This document shows, one piece after another, positions 1-9,946 of a stretch of DNA of 64,000 nucleotides; the stretch's first letter is position 1, and each line of letters starts with the position of its first letter. The position numbers and the translations under genes were made by a program. Below the pieces are notes generated by a model, which saw only the letters and a list, made by a program, of their open reading frames with translations, searched no databases and was not told where the DNA came from. This DNA comes from Trichosphaerium sp. ATCC 40318 (lineage: Eukaryota; Discosea; Flabellinia; Trichosidae): NCBI GenBank assembly GCA_038496445.1, contig JALMLS010000334.1, positions 186,001 through 250,000 of the forward strand, given 5' to 3'.

Positions 1-599
1 AAAATAATGAGACAATTTTGATCAAAATGGTTAAAACGTACAGGTTTAGTGCCGTAATTATTAAGATATTTGCCTGCGTAGAACGTCTTATAGCCATTGG
101 AATTAGCAAAGTGAGCAACATTCAACTTTTCAGGCCCTACAGCAAGAAAATTACAACAACATTTCAGAAGAAAAAAAAAATCACGTGTTCCGAAAATTCG
201 GTTTGTATTTTTTCCACCGTACCTTCTTGCCATTCTGTACCGCCGCATCCGTTATCATATACCTTTGTATTATGCATATAACGACCTGTTTGAATCGTAG
301 CACGGCTTGGGCAACAAATTGGGGTAGCGACGAAGGCATTAGTGAAGTAAGCACCTAGTAACTGTAAAAACAATAATAGGACCAAAAAAACAAGCGGTAA
401 AGTTTTTCACAACAGCTTTTTTCTCGTTACAACAAATAGTACCCTGGTCTATTAAAAGTGATCTAGTCTTGTTCAAACAGGCCAAACTACCGAGTAAAAG
501 GTCTTGGTCATCTACAAGTACGAATACAACATTCTTTTTATCCGCAGCCGCAACAACGACAGATAAAAGGCAGCACACCAAAAAAAACTTGGTAACCAT
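1..599 (-). CDS. N-acetylglucosamine-6-sulfatase-like sulfatase, N-terminal part (runs off the left edge)
   Basis: Secreted or lysosomal sulfatase that hydrolyses sulfate esters, most like glucosamine-6-sulfatase (GNS). The start is the ATG at 599; it opens with a hydrophobic signal peptide ([18 protein letters not shown]) and continues into the first sulfatase strand [10 protein letters not shown], whose two Asp residues bind metal. After an intron (donor GTACT, acceptor ACTAG) the next exon carries [16 protein letters not shown], the C-x-P-S-R motif in which the first Cys becomes formylglycine. A further exon gives [14 protein letters not shown], matching the GKYLN region of GNS proteins. 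The last visible donor is GTACGT near position 40, so the remainder lies outside the window. CACGTG occurs 4 bases upstream of the ATG and again in an intron. The family is secure; the substrate is inferred from the GNS-like motif spacing. Confidence 0.88.
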
Positions 600-769
600 A
601 TTCACGTGGTGGATCTATCAGTTTTTGGAAGAGTTGTCTAAAGTCTCTAATATTCAAGGACTATCCGAGCGTAGTACTAACCTAAGTAACAACATGGTGT
701 GCGAAGTTTATGGCTAACGAAAGAAAGATATGAGTATGTACAATTCTTTTTTTTATTTCAATGTGTCAG

Positions 770-3700
770 CTACAAAGACCAAGATTTAGCACTTGCGTTT
801 TTGTTTCTTCCTCTCCTTCCACGACCACCGCGTCCACCACGACCACCGCGACCACCACGACCACCGCCACGACCACCACGGCCGCCACGGCCGCCTCTTC
901 CACCACGACTTCCGCCACGGCCTCCTCTACCACCGCGACCGCCTCTTGCGCGATTGGCACGACCGCGAGCGCTTCTTTCGTATCCTTGTCTTCCAATAGA
1001 AAATACACGCTCTTCTCTTTGAAATCTGTTCATCTTTTTGTGCTTATTGAGCTTTTGTTTCTTGCTTGGCTGAACCCATCCTGGGTTAGCATCAAGAGCT
1101 TGTTCAGCCAATAACATATCAGAATTAATCGTAGGTGCAAGAACATCAGGGTTTGCTTCTTCACGTTGACGTTTTTCTCTATGTCTGCGCCACTCTTCTT
1201 TCTTGGCGTTTTCAGCTTCTGATGGATCCTAGAAAACACAGGTGAGTATAAAATAAGGACATATAAAAGGTGAAGGTAGTGCCCTCATAGAATGTGAATA
1301 AAGAGATTGGTTTTATACAAAATAAAATCCAAGAAAAAAAAATGGGAGTTAGTTCGTACCATAACCGGTTTCCTGTTTGGAATATGCTCACGAGGTACAT
1401 AATCCTTATGGATATGCCACCCTTCAAGTCCATCATAATAACCAAAAAGTCGTACAGGTTTCTTATAGTTAATGGCATCCTTCAGTACACGTTTTGAAAT
1501 GTACTTATCAAACAACTAATAAAAAAAATCAGCGGGTGGACAACAAAAACACAAAGAATACGAACCTCATGGAAAGACATATCTTGCATCTCACTTAATG
1601 CGAAATCACGTGGTAGACTCTTATCAGATAGACCATGTGCAAATGTAGCCAAGAAAGGTACATAGTGGTTAGGAAGTGCTTGGATTTCCCAAAGCGATGA
1701 GGACTCAATACCACTTTCACTAAAGTTAGTACATTCAAAGTCATACGGATCTCCTTCAATCTCCTTGGATAGCATGAGCGGTCCAGAAGTTGCTAAAGAG
1801 GTATTGAGTTAAAGAAGCTCATAGACAGTACTGAAAGGTAAAATGAAGGATTATCGTACGTTTTGTGTTATGGACTAAGAACTGAGTGAAAGGGTGGATT
1901 TGTAAAATCTTATAAATGACAGCAACGATACCAACAATAGAAGGTGCTGATACGAATAACGCCTAAAAAAACTCTGTAAACTAATTGCTCTCCAACTACT
2001 ACTATAATATAAATAATACGTACAACACGTGCTAGTCTCTTGGCTAGACAAGCCAAAAACAAGTTTGTAACAAAGCTAGATAAGGTAAGTTCAAAATGTT
2101 GTAGTTTGATATGTAGCTTTCTTTTTTTTTTTACCTTGATTTTATGACACGGTGAAGGAGAATAGTGAATCCCTTTCTGTCCAGGGCATTAATATAAAAT
2201 AACCTTGGGGTAACTAGAGAATAAAATCGTGGTAATAGGTTCGGAAAATCAACACCATCTTCAGAAACAAGACGCCAAATAATCCAGAAGCCAAGGAACT
2301 TTAAAAAAGTCGTTAAGTACTATTTCAGAATTACTCTTTTAAAAACGTACTGGAGAGCTTCCTTCCTTGTTAAGCGCTTTAGATGCAAATTCAAGCATGA
2401 ATTTCTTGTTTGTAAGTCTATCTAGGGCGTTCTATAGAGGTTCAGTAAACGAGAAAAGGGCTCAAAATGATCGATAACATACGTGAGCAATTTCCTTCAA
2501 AACAGCTGGTAAAATGTCATCAGGAATATCTGATGTGACAAGTTTGAGCCATGCGCGGTAATACTCTTGTGATGAAGGAAGACGCCAACCGCTAACATTT
2601 ACTGATACACCAATAGAAGTAGCATTTTCACCCTTACTTAAAGCTCTGTAGAGAGAAAAAGGAGGTTACAAACAAGAATCAAGAGTTTAGTTTCGCGTAC
2701 TTTCTAATCTTCCTTTTTATCTTTGATTGAACAACACGCTCTTCTGTTAATGAATCAAGTCGTGGTGCTATTTAGTGTTATTAATTTACTTCTTGTTTAT
2801 AGTTATGCTTGATAAACATACCAATTTTAGGACCAAGGAATTCTGAAGGCTCGTGAGTATTTTTTTCATCTGACATTTGAAAAGTAGGTAGTATGAGTGG
2901 ATCATGCTTAATGTTCTTCTTTGATTGTTTTTTGATAGGACATATATGACTCAGTATGCATAAGGTATTAAGTATAACATTCCTATGTTTTATCATCGTG
3001 ACTTTACCATACACACCTAAATACGAAGGCGATGTGAGAAGAACAGCACGTGCAATTTAAAATAAAAAAAATGATAAGTTTTACCTAAATCAATTTGTTT
3101 TTTCTTTTCTACTCTTGCTACTCTATACAACTCCAGCATTTCTCTATTGTTATAGTTAATTAGTACTCTTCAACAAACAAATAAAGGGTTTATATTTACC
3201 TGACACTCTGCATTGCGAAGTGTTTTACATCCCTGTATTGACAAAAAAGTCTTCCGTAAAGCCTTGATTTTTCAACATTAAAATTCTTGTTTAGAATCAA
3301 GTTGGTAATAACTTGTGTCAATAGAGCCGGTTTAGGCTCTCCTCCATTATGTACAATCTCGAATCTTGCACGAGAATCAACAACAAGCAAATATTGTATC
3401 ATATCGACCTGAAAACGCTTTGAGTACAGAACAATAAAAATCAGATAAAAAATTCTGTACCTGGACATTTATTGATTTATCATGAAGTTTTTTGAGTAAA
3501 AACGCAACGAACGCGACGTACGCCTTTTGTAAGGCGTTAGAGACAACATGTTGAGCCTTTTGAATTACAACCTGCGAAATAGATCAGGATCGTTACCAAA
3601 CGTGTGAGGTATTAAATTAGACTTATTCTACGCGTTTTGTAACAATATAGAGGTATTTTATAGCAATGCAATGTCAAATTGAGAAAATGTAAATATGTCG

Positions 3701-3991
3701 TTTACCGACAGCGTTACGTATACTTACACCATTTTTATCGCGTTTGGGAGGCTTTGGAAAATGTAGGAAAGTGTTTGTGTCGTAGTAATGCTTGAAGACG
3801 TCAAACGTAACGTCAATTGCCAAGGTTGATGTAGCAACGTCTTTGGCCTAATATACCGTTTGTTTAAGTGGCGCAGTAACAGTGCGTACCCTGCAATACG
3901 CCCACAAGTCCACTATCTTCGTAACATTCGCTTTTGAGCTTTTTATGCTCTTAGCAAGCGTTTTAATGGCAATTTCTGTATTTTCTGTCAT
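770..3991 (-). CDS. NOC4: Nucleolar complex protein 4 (NOC4/UTP19) homologue with an RGG tail
   Basis: Nucleolar protein for small-subunit ribosome assembly, a partner of NOP14. It starts at ATG 3991 (MTENTEIAIKTLAKSIKSS) and runs through about twelve short exons. Family marks read on the minus strand are YYRAWLKLVTSDIPDD near 2560, LTNKKFMLEFASKAL near 2400, and the CBF/Mak21 core SSLWEIQALPNHYVPFLATF near 1690. The domain is followed by a Lys/Arg-rich segment and then, unusually, by about 50 residues of nearly pure RGG repeats ending in KSWSL before a TAG stop. NOC4 of animals and fungi normally stops soon after the CBF domain. The RGG tail resembles the RNA-binding, arginine-methylated tails of fibrillarin and nucleolin. 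The exon chain is in frame in the conserved half; small N-terminal exons are less certain. Confidence 0.9.
805..960 (-). repeat. RGG-coding simple repeat
   Basis: On the minus strand this GC-rich run encodes alternating Arg-Gly-Gly triplets at the end of NOC4. It is far richer in G and C than its surroundings. It also creates long but meaningless open frames in the other five frames (Thr/Ala-rich, Pro/Arg-rich, Val/Ala-rich), which should not be annotated. Confidence 0.85.
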
Positions 3992-4317
3992 GTAAATTAA
4001 TAACCCTTTGTTACGAGCTGTAGTTTAATAACACAAGAGCCAGTCGCCGTTTTAAATACAGGAAACAGTCGAGAAGAAAAACAGAGAAAATGCGTTGACT
4101 TCTGTACAGCAGTTTTTTTGCTCTTCTATTTTTTTACCGAAACTTTACGGCAAACCAGTTACTATTTCAGTTCGTTCACAGACAACAGCAACAGACGATT
4201 TCTCGTCAACGTTCGTTAACTAACTATGCGTTGTGGACATCGTCTAAAGCAAACAAAAGCTCGGGCGCGAGATAATCTCGTGTCAGGCGATAATTAGTCT
4301 AGAGGCGCTCAGTATTG
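3992..4317. other. Intergenic region upstream of NOC4
   Basis: About 330 AT-rich bases between the NOC4 start and the stop of the next minus-strand gene. It must hold the NOC4 promoter and the 3' end of the upstream gene. I see no gene, repeat or RNA in it. Confidence 0.6.
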
Positions 4318-5407
4318 TTAAAAAGACCAACGTTTTTTATTGTATAATGAAGCTTGCTTAATAAGTATAGCGCAACTCGGTAACGAATATGCTCTTTGCC
4401 TTTGCCTTGTTTGCTGACTTGTGCTAGGATAATCTGTAGATGTTGTACCTCGTGACATTGTTTCAGTATTGTTTCGTTGAACAGGCCACCTGTTATTCGT
4501 CTTGCTAACTGAACGCTTCATTACTTTTGTGCCAACGTCTTGAAGTCGTCGTGTACTCTCCTTGGCCTCCCATTGTGATCTTGAACGGTATCTTGGCTGG
4601 CAAGGAGGTACTGTTTGTTGGAGGGTACCCTTGGATGCTGCGATTGGCACTGTTGTACTGAGGCTTGTTTTTAACCTTTTTGTAGGTTTTGAAGATTGTG
4701 TTGGTTGTATACTGTTTCTTCGCTTCTTGTATCTCCCTCTGTATTGTTCGTTGATCTTTAACGGTATGCCATCGACATAAATCGGATACTGAAATTCAGA
4801 TGGCGTAGTACCTCTCAGTGGTAACCGAAGTGTTCTTGGGAACCATGAGGGGTTTATTGTAAGCTTTTTTGGAGCACTAGGTACGGTTATTTTTTTTAAT
4901 ATAGTTTAAGAAAACACGTGAGAGGTAAAAACGTGATGAATAAACGCGAATAATTCTAAAAAAAAAAAAAAGGGAGAACGTGGCTGGAAAAAAAAAAACA
5001 AAAAAAAAAAATTCAGCCACTTTTCCTTGGGTTGCTCCGAAATTTTGTTTGTTTAGTTTATGATAAAGCGGATATTCTAATAAACCGCGACCCGAAAAAA
5101 TATGTATCGCGCCTTTTCAAAAAGAACAAAGAACTCCACAGCAAAAAAATTACCAAAAACGTTTTTTTACAAAATCACGTGCTTTGTAAAAAAAAAAATT
5201 GTAATACCTGCTTGGAATTTGCCGATACTCAAAATTTGCGCTCGTTTGTATGTCGCTGACACTTTGTAGGCTATACACACGCTTTGAAGTGTTGCTGTTT
5301 GCCATGCGTCTTGTTTGTGGCCTCGGTGGTGTTTGTATGAAGGTTTTGCATGGATCTGTTCCTACAAGTGTTGGTAGGCTTCCTCTTGTTGGTCTGTATG
5401 CCATCAT
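4318..5407 (-). CDS. Hypothetical basic Ser/Thr/Arg/Gln-rich protein, two exons
   Basis: I do not recognise this protein. Exon 1 runs from ATG 5407 (MMAYRPTRGSLPTLV) to 5208, where CAAGCAG|GTATTAC is a donor; exon 2 runs from 4876, after acceptor CCTAG, to the stop at 4318. The join is in frame and gives about 252 residues. The product has no signal peptide or membrane segment, is strongly basic (YRGRYKKRRNS, SKPTKRLKTS) and is rich in Ser, Thr, Gln and Arg, which suggests a disordered nucleic-acid-binding or nuclear protein; that is inference. The intron is about 330 bases, long for this genome, and full of A and T homopolymers plus two CACGTG sites. The good phase match supports the model; an alternative is two unrelated open frames. 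Confidence 0.5.
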
Positions 5408-7637
5408 TGCTTAAAAGGTACGAGTTTGTGGATGTGTTGTGTGTGTTGTTTGCTTGTCAAAAAGTAAAATTGTCTAACTTTTAAAAAAAGAGCACGAGAG
5501 TTTCTCCTACATAGAACAAGTTAATCAAATTGTGAAGTATCAAAAAGAATAGAAGGATATTGGTTTATAGTACGCGCAGTAATTCCACAAGTTTTAAAAA
5601 TGGTACAAGACAAGCAAAAGCAATGTTCATTTTTTTTTCTTTATTCAAAAATATCCGCTTTCTATGGTGTGCTGTTCTAATGAACAAAAGCTATGGCTTA
5701 CCTTCTTTTGCTATTTTCAATCATTCGGTAGTTTAATGTTTGTGCTTCGACGAACAATTTAACCGGAGTTTCTCACGTGTTTATTAATAGGTTGTCAAGG
5801 CGTGGAGTTAAAAACCTTGCTTCAAAGTGTGTTCACTTAGTGATTTTTTTACAGCGATACCTCGTCACTTGTATGTCACTCTAATGGTCATCCAATCATA
5901 TTCTTCTCTGTATTTTCCCTTGGAAAAATTGTTACGGTAAACTATCAAAAGTAACCATCGCATCATCAAAAAATGTAGCTTGAGTTACGAAGTAAAAAGT
6001 TTTTTTCAAAAAAGGCTGTAAAAGACTTCCATGATATCAATTAAAATGTCTGAACGTGTTTCATCAAAATAAAAGACTACTAATTCTTCCAGTCACTAAA
6101 AAAATAGTCAAGGATATCACCAGAGTGCGTAGTTCTTAAATGAAAGTAACTGAAAGGAAAAAAAAAATTAGGATAATTCTCACCAAATTAAAAAAAACAT
6201 GTGCGCACTCGTGGAGTTTTGGTAGTGCCTCTACACTTTCAAATCTGGTCTCTGTGATTATAGTGTTTATCTATTCGCTTTATAACATCACCCCACACGC
6301 TGTGGGGCTGCACAGTTCCCACGTTTATCAATTCCAAGCTCCAAAGACAATTCAAACTAGACGTAAAACACCAAGACACAAAATAACGCATTGCTAGGAG
6401 CAAGCGTACATGCAAGGTACCTACACGTTTTCAAGTATTCGCACCTAAAACTATAGTACACAAAGCAGTATTGTCGTTAAAGAAGTGCCGAAAAATACTA
6501 CGGAGGAATGCGGGCCCGATAATAGAAACACTGGACTCACATTGCAAGTATACAACATTGGACACACAAGGATCTATAAACAGAACAGTAGAATTCTTAG
6601 AACGGCTTCATCCTTGCGACGTGAATCTAGTATCATAGCATTGGACACGTGATTATGTGAGATTATTCGACGCTAGTGATACTACCGGAAGCTTCGTTGT
6701 CAGACTCTCTGAGTTAAACAGCAAGGATAATATCTTGAGTGTTTTTGCTGGAAGGGTTTTCAAGCGGGTCTTCGTGTTTCCAGAATATACAGCAAACTGC
6801 GATCCCGCCTGAACATAAAGATTTCTCTATGAACCATCCTGCTAAATCACATTGGCGCGATTTAAATAAAGTAGGCCTTGTTCCAACAAAATGAATCAAA
6901 AATGTCTAATTTGAAGTACTTCAGTCTCTTTTATAAAAAATCACGTGAAACAAGTGATTTAGCGTAATGCTTTCAGGTGATTAATGCCTCTTGTGTGTAT
7001 TGAAAAGTTTGACACTATGATACTTCAATGTTACATGCTTTGACGCACAATTATGATGTCAAACTTTTAAAATAATAGGGCTTTCCCAAAGAGCTTGTGT
7101 TGTACAACACTGTGGCGTGGATCGCGCCTGTATTTAAGCTTGCTTAAGTCGAATAAAGAAAACAAAATAACACTTTACAATCACACTAATTTTCCGCCAA
7201 TCAATCGCAGTCAAAATAATCCTACTTTGATTGGCAAATGTTTTGGCAAACAAAGCAAGAGATATCCGAAAACAAAGCCCGAAAAAAAACCCCACTGAGC
7301 CTTATAATCATCCTACGATGCCTCGTATGTCAAAATCCTAATCCTCGTTATTTTCTGTAACATTAACTACTCTGCATCATCAATCCTGGTAGTATTTTTT
7401 TCCTATAGTACGTCAAATACAACTAGCTATTCAGGCACTGAAGCTAGAACGGAAAAAATACGAATTGGGGTTTTCTGTAATCCCAAAAAAAACTGCAAGA
7501 TCATCATCCTCAGACTTTTTTTATTTTACTATTTACAAGAGTCACGTTTATACACAAGAGATATATTATAAAGATTCACATACTTCGCTTTGAAACGACA
7601 TAAAAAAAAAAACTTTACGACTTTACGAAAGTCAACA
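5408..7637. other. Gene-poor 2.2 kb stretch with a degraded or unresolved coding segment
   Basis: No recognisable gene. From about 6263 to 6834 the plus strand has a frame that stays open for roughly 43, 82 and 56 codons, broken by in-frame TAA (about 6392) and TAG (about 6641) and ending in TGA. Pieces such as INRTVEFLERLHPCDV and TTGSFVVRLSELNSK look protein-like but match no family I know. The TAG could be removed by a 51-base GTAGAA...CATAG intron, so this is either a small gene with introns or a pseudogene. The minus strand at 6714-6899 also has a 61-codon open run. The remainder is AT-rich, with homopolymers, several CACGTG sites and one inverted repeat. Confidence 0.4.
7003..7068. repeat. 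12-bp perfect inverted repeat
   Basis: AAAAGTTTGACA at 7003-7014 is the exact reverse complement of TGTCAAACTTTT at 7057-7068, with 42 bases between. It lies in the gene-poor region, about 570 bases beyond the 3' end of the homoserine acetyltransferase gene. It could be a small foldback element or a transcript hairpin. I see no flanking target duplication. Confidence 0.5.
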
Positions 7638-9718
7638 TTAGGCCACAACAACCTTTTCTTGTTTCACGTGATTTTCTTCTTCTTCTTGATCAACAATTGA
7701 TTGACGTTTATTTCTCTGATTATTCTTTCTCATTTGCCTGAAAGCTTTTAACAAATAATTCGATTTTTCTTCATTAGCAGTTCGTGTATGTCCATCTTTT
7801 GTTTTAACTTATTAGTTTTTGTATGAAATTATAAATAGACTAACTATACTACTACTTTGCTGCAAGGGGAGATAAGTTTTTTTTTTGTGTTTTGTACGTA
7901 CTCAATAGAAAGTTAGATACACGCTCTCCAAACCATCTAGGTTCTTTCAAAAAAGCATCATGACCATAAAGAGAAGATAACTCCTCGTATTTAACATCTC
8001 GTCCTATTATGACGTTAAGTTTTCAATTATACGCTTTCTAGCGTACCTAAAGCCTTTAATAGATCGAACAGCTGGCGTTGCTCTGAAGGAGGTATCAGGA
8101 TATCTCTGTCAACGCCAAGAATTAATGATTCTGCTTGTATCCTCTGAACTCCTACATTGGAATGTTAGTTTTAGCTGTAATGTTTTTTTATGGACAAACT
8201 ACAAGACCTACCTTCATAGTAAACTCTCGAACCTCGCCCAAGATCGTGAAGGTCCATAGTACGGGATAGTAGTAAGTAGCAGTTAGCATCGAATTTATTT
8301 ACAAACTTGGCTGCTGTGGTTTCAAGGTACTTTTCGACTTCGAAAGTAGCATTGCCCACATCTAAAAGGCAGTCGTTAGGGTTCATAAATCAACTCAATT
8401 ACGTACTATATGGTGGTGAAGCGTCCCAGTCGAATCTGTCATTAAATTCATCACGTGATCTGTAACAAAATATACCAAGTTCACGTGCTACAGACATTCC
8501 TGTTCATAGGTTTAGATTTTGTTTTCCAATGAGTTGAAGAGCTTATTTTGCAGTACCTTCGTTTGGTTGCTCATTAGGCTCATAGAGACCATCTTTAAAT
8601 TTTGGATCAGTCATAATAGCCTTACGTTGAATACGGCGTAACGCCTAACAGCAGGTTTTAAAAAAAAGGCACATAAGGACATAAGAATATACGCACAACT
8701 GTCCCTGGCGTTGATTTGCCAGTAGCTGAAATACTAACAATTTTGTTTACAATGTCAGGTCGCATTGCAGCTAATTGTACTGTTTGCATGCCTCCCAAAC
8801 TACTGCCTACCTAATAACAATGTTATAATCAGTGCGACTAATAAAAGCTCAAAATACATACCACATAACAGTTTTTAACGCCAAGATGATCCAACACCAT
8901 ACCGTGCACTCGTGCTTGGTCAGCCGTTGTAATTTGTGGATAATGTGGTCCATATCTAGGAAGAAGAGTTATTTTAGGATTTGGTATCCAAAGTTATGTG
9001 GACCACACGTACTGTTTTCCAGTTGTAGGATCAATGCTAATAGGCGACGTAGTACCTAACAAAAACTGTTAAAATCGACATTGGCTTTTTTACAAAGTGC
9101 TTCAAGTTTTAAAACAACAAGACATGGTTTACTAACCAAAAGGTGATCCAAGGATAGCAGGACACACAACACGAAAGTAGTCAGTATCAATAGCTTTGCC
9201 AGGTCCCAACATTTCTAGATAAAAAATGATTAACGGAAAACTCACTCCGTTTAGAGGTCACGTTTAGACCACACCACGTGGTGTCGTACATACCTTCCCA
9301 CCAACCTGGTGTAGGGTCTGCTGTCGACGATCTACAGTGTGATGACGCGGAAAGAGCTGGAACCTGTTGTGACGCCGGTTAGAGCTGTGAAGAGTCTATA
9401 CTTATTAAACATGTACCACTACTACTGTTGGTCCGTTTTCTGGGCCCCATGTCTCATACACGACCTCTACTTCTGGTAGACTAAGTTGTTTTTGAGTTGT
9501 GTTAGTAAAAAGTGACTCTAGTACCTTCCGCCAAGCTCTAGATCAATTTTTTGCTATGTAAACGTTTAGTTGACCAGTATTCGCATGTTTTTGAACGTAC
9601 ATCAAATTTTACGCGTTTAACAGCGCCTGTAATAGCGTAACGACGCTTTGTCGCCCGCACGCGGACATGTTTATTATTTACAGCGCGAGAATATCGTAGT
9701 CCTATGCCTTTACTAAGC
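7638..9718 (-). CDS. Homoserine O-acetyltransferase (MET2/MetX type)
   Basis: Alpha/beta-hydrolase that transfers acetyl from acetyl-CoA to homoserine, the first committed step of methionine synthesis by direct sulfhydrylation. Start ATG 9718; a basic leader (MLSKGIGLRYSRAVNNKHVR) could be a targeting peptide. Family marks in order: LPEVEVVYETWGPENGP, DPTPGWWEGMLGPGKAIDT, the nucleophile elbow VGSSLGGMQTVQLAA with the catalytic Ser, SRDEFNDRFDWD, FDANCYLLLSRTMDLHD, VDRDILIPPSEQ with the acid Asp, and GHDAF with the catalytic His. The length of the core is normal. A non-conserved tail of about 50 residues rich in Lys and Glu (RKNNQRNKRQSIVDQEEEE) ends at TAA 7638-7640. It is divergently paired with the SIS-domain gene, 228 bases away. 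Confidence 0.93.
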
Positions 9719-9946
9719 ATCTGTTCGTTTTATATGTAGGTGGAGTAAATTCTCCACTTACCCCTGAAAACCGCAAGCTTTTTGTTAAGCGTGCTATTAA
9801 CAATTTCTAAATTAAGCATAACTCACTGAAAAATGCTTGAACGTTTTCCCAAACGCTGTAATATACTCTGTTATTAATATGTACGCTTATATGTTGTTGT
9901 TAAGCAGCATCCAAAAACGTGAAGAAAATTTCTTATCGTTTTTGCC
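9719..9946. promoter_or_regulatory. Shared divergent promoter region
   Basis: The 228 bases between the starts of the acetyltransferase (minus) and the GCKR-like gene (plus) must serve both. It is AT-rich, and I see no clear TATA box or CACGTG inside it. The call rests on gene arrangement only. Confidence 0.45.

Noticed and set aside
761-1114. Long Thr/Ala-, Pro/Arg- and Val/Ala-rich open frames
   Set aside because: They are other-frame readings of the RGG-coding repeat of NOC4; low complexity, with no family signal.
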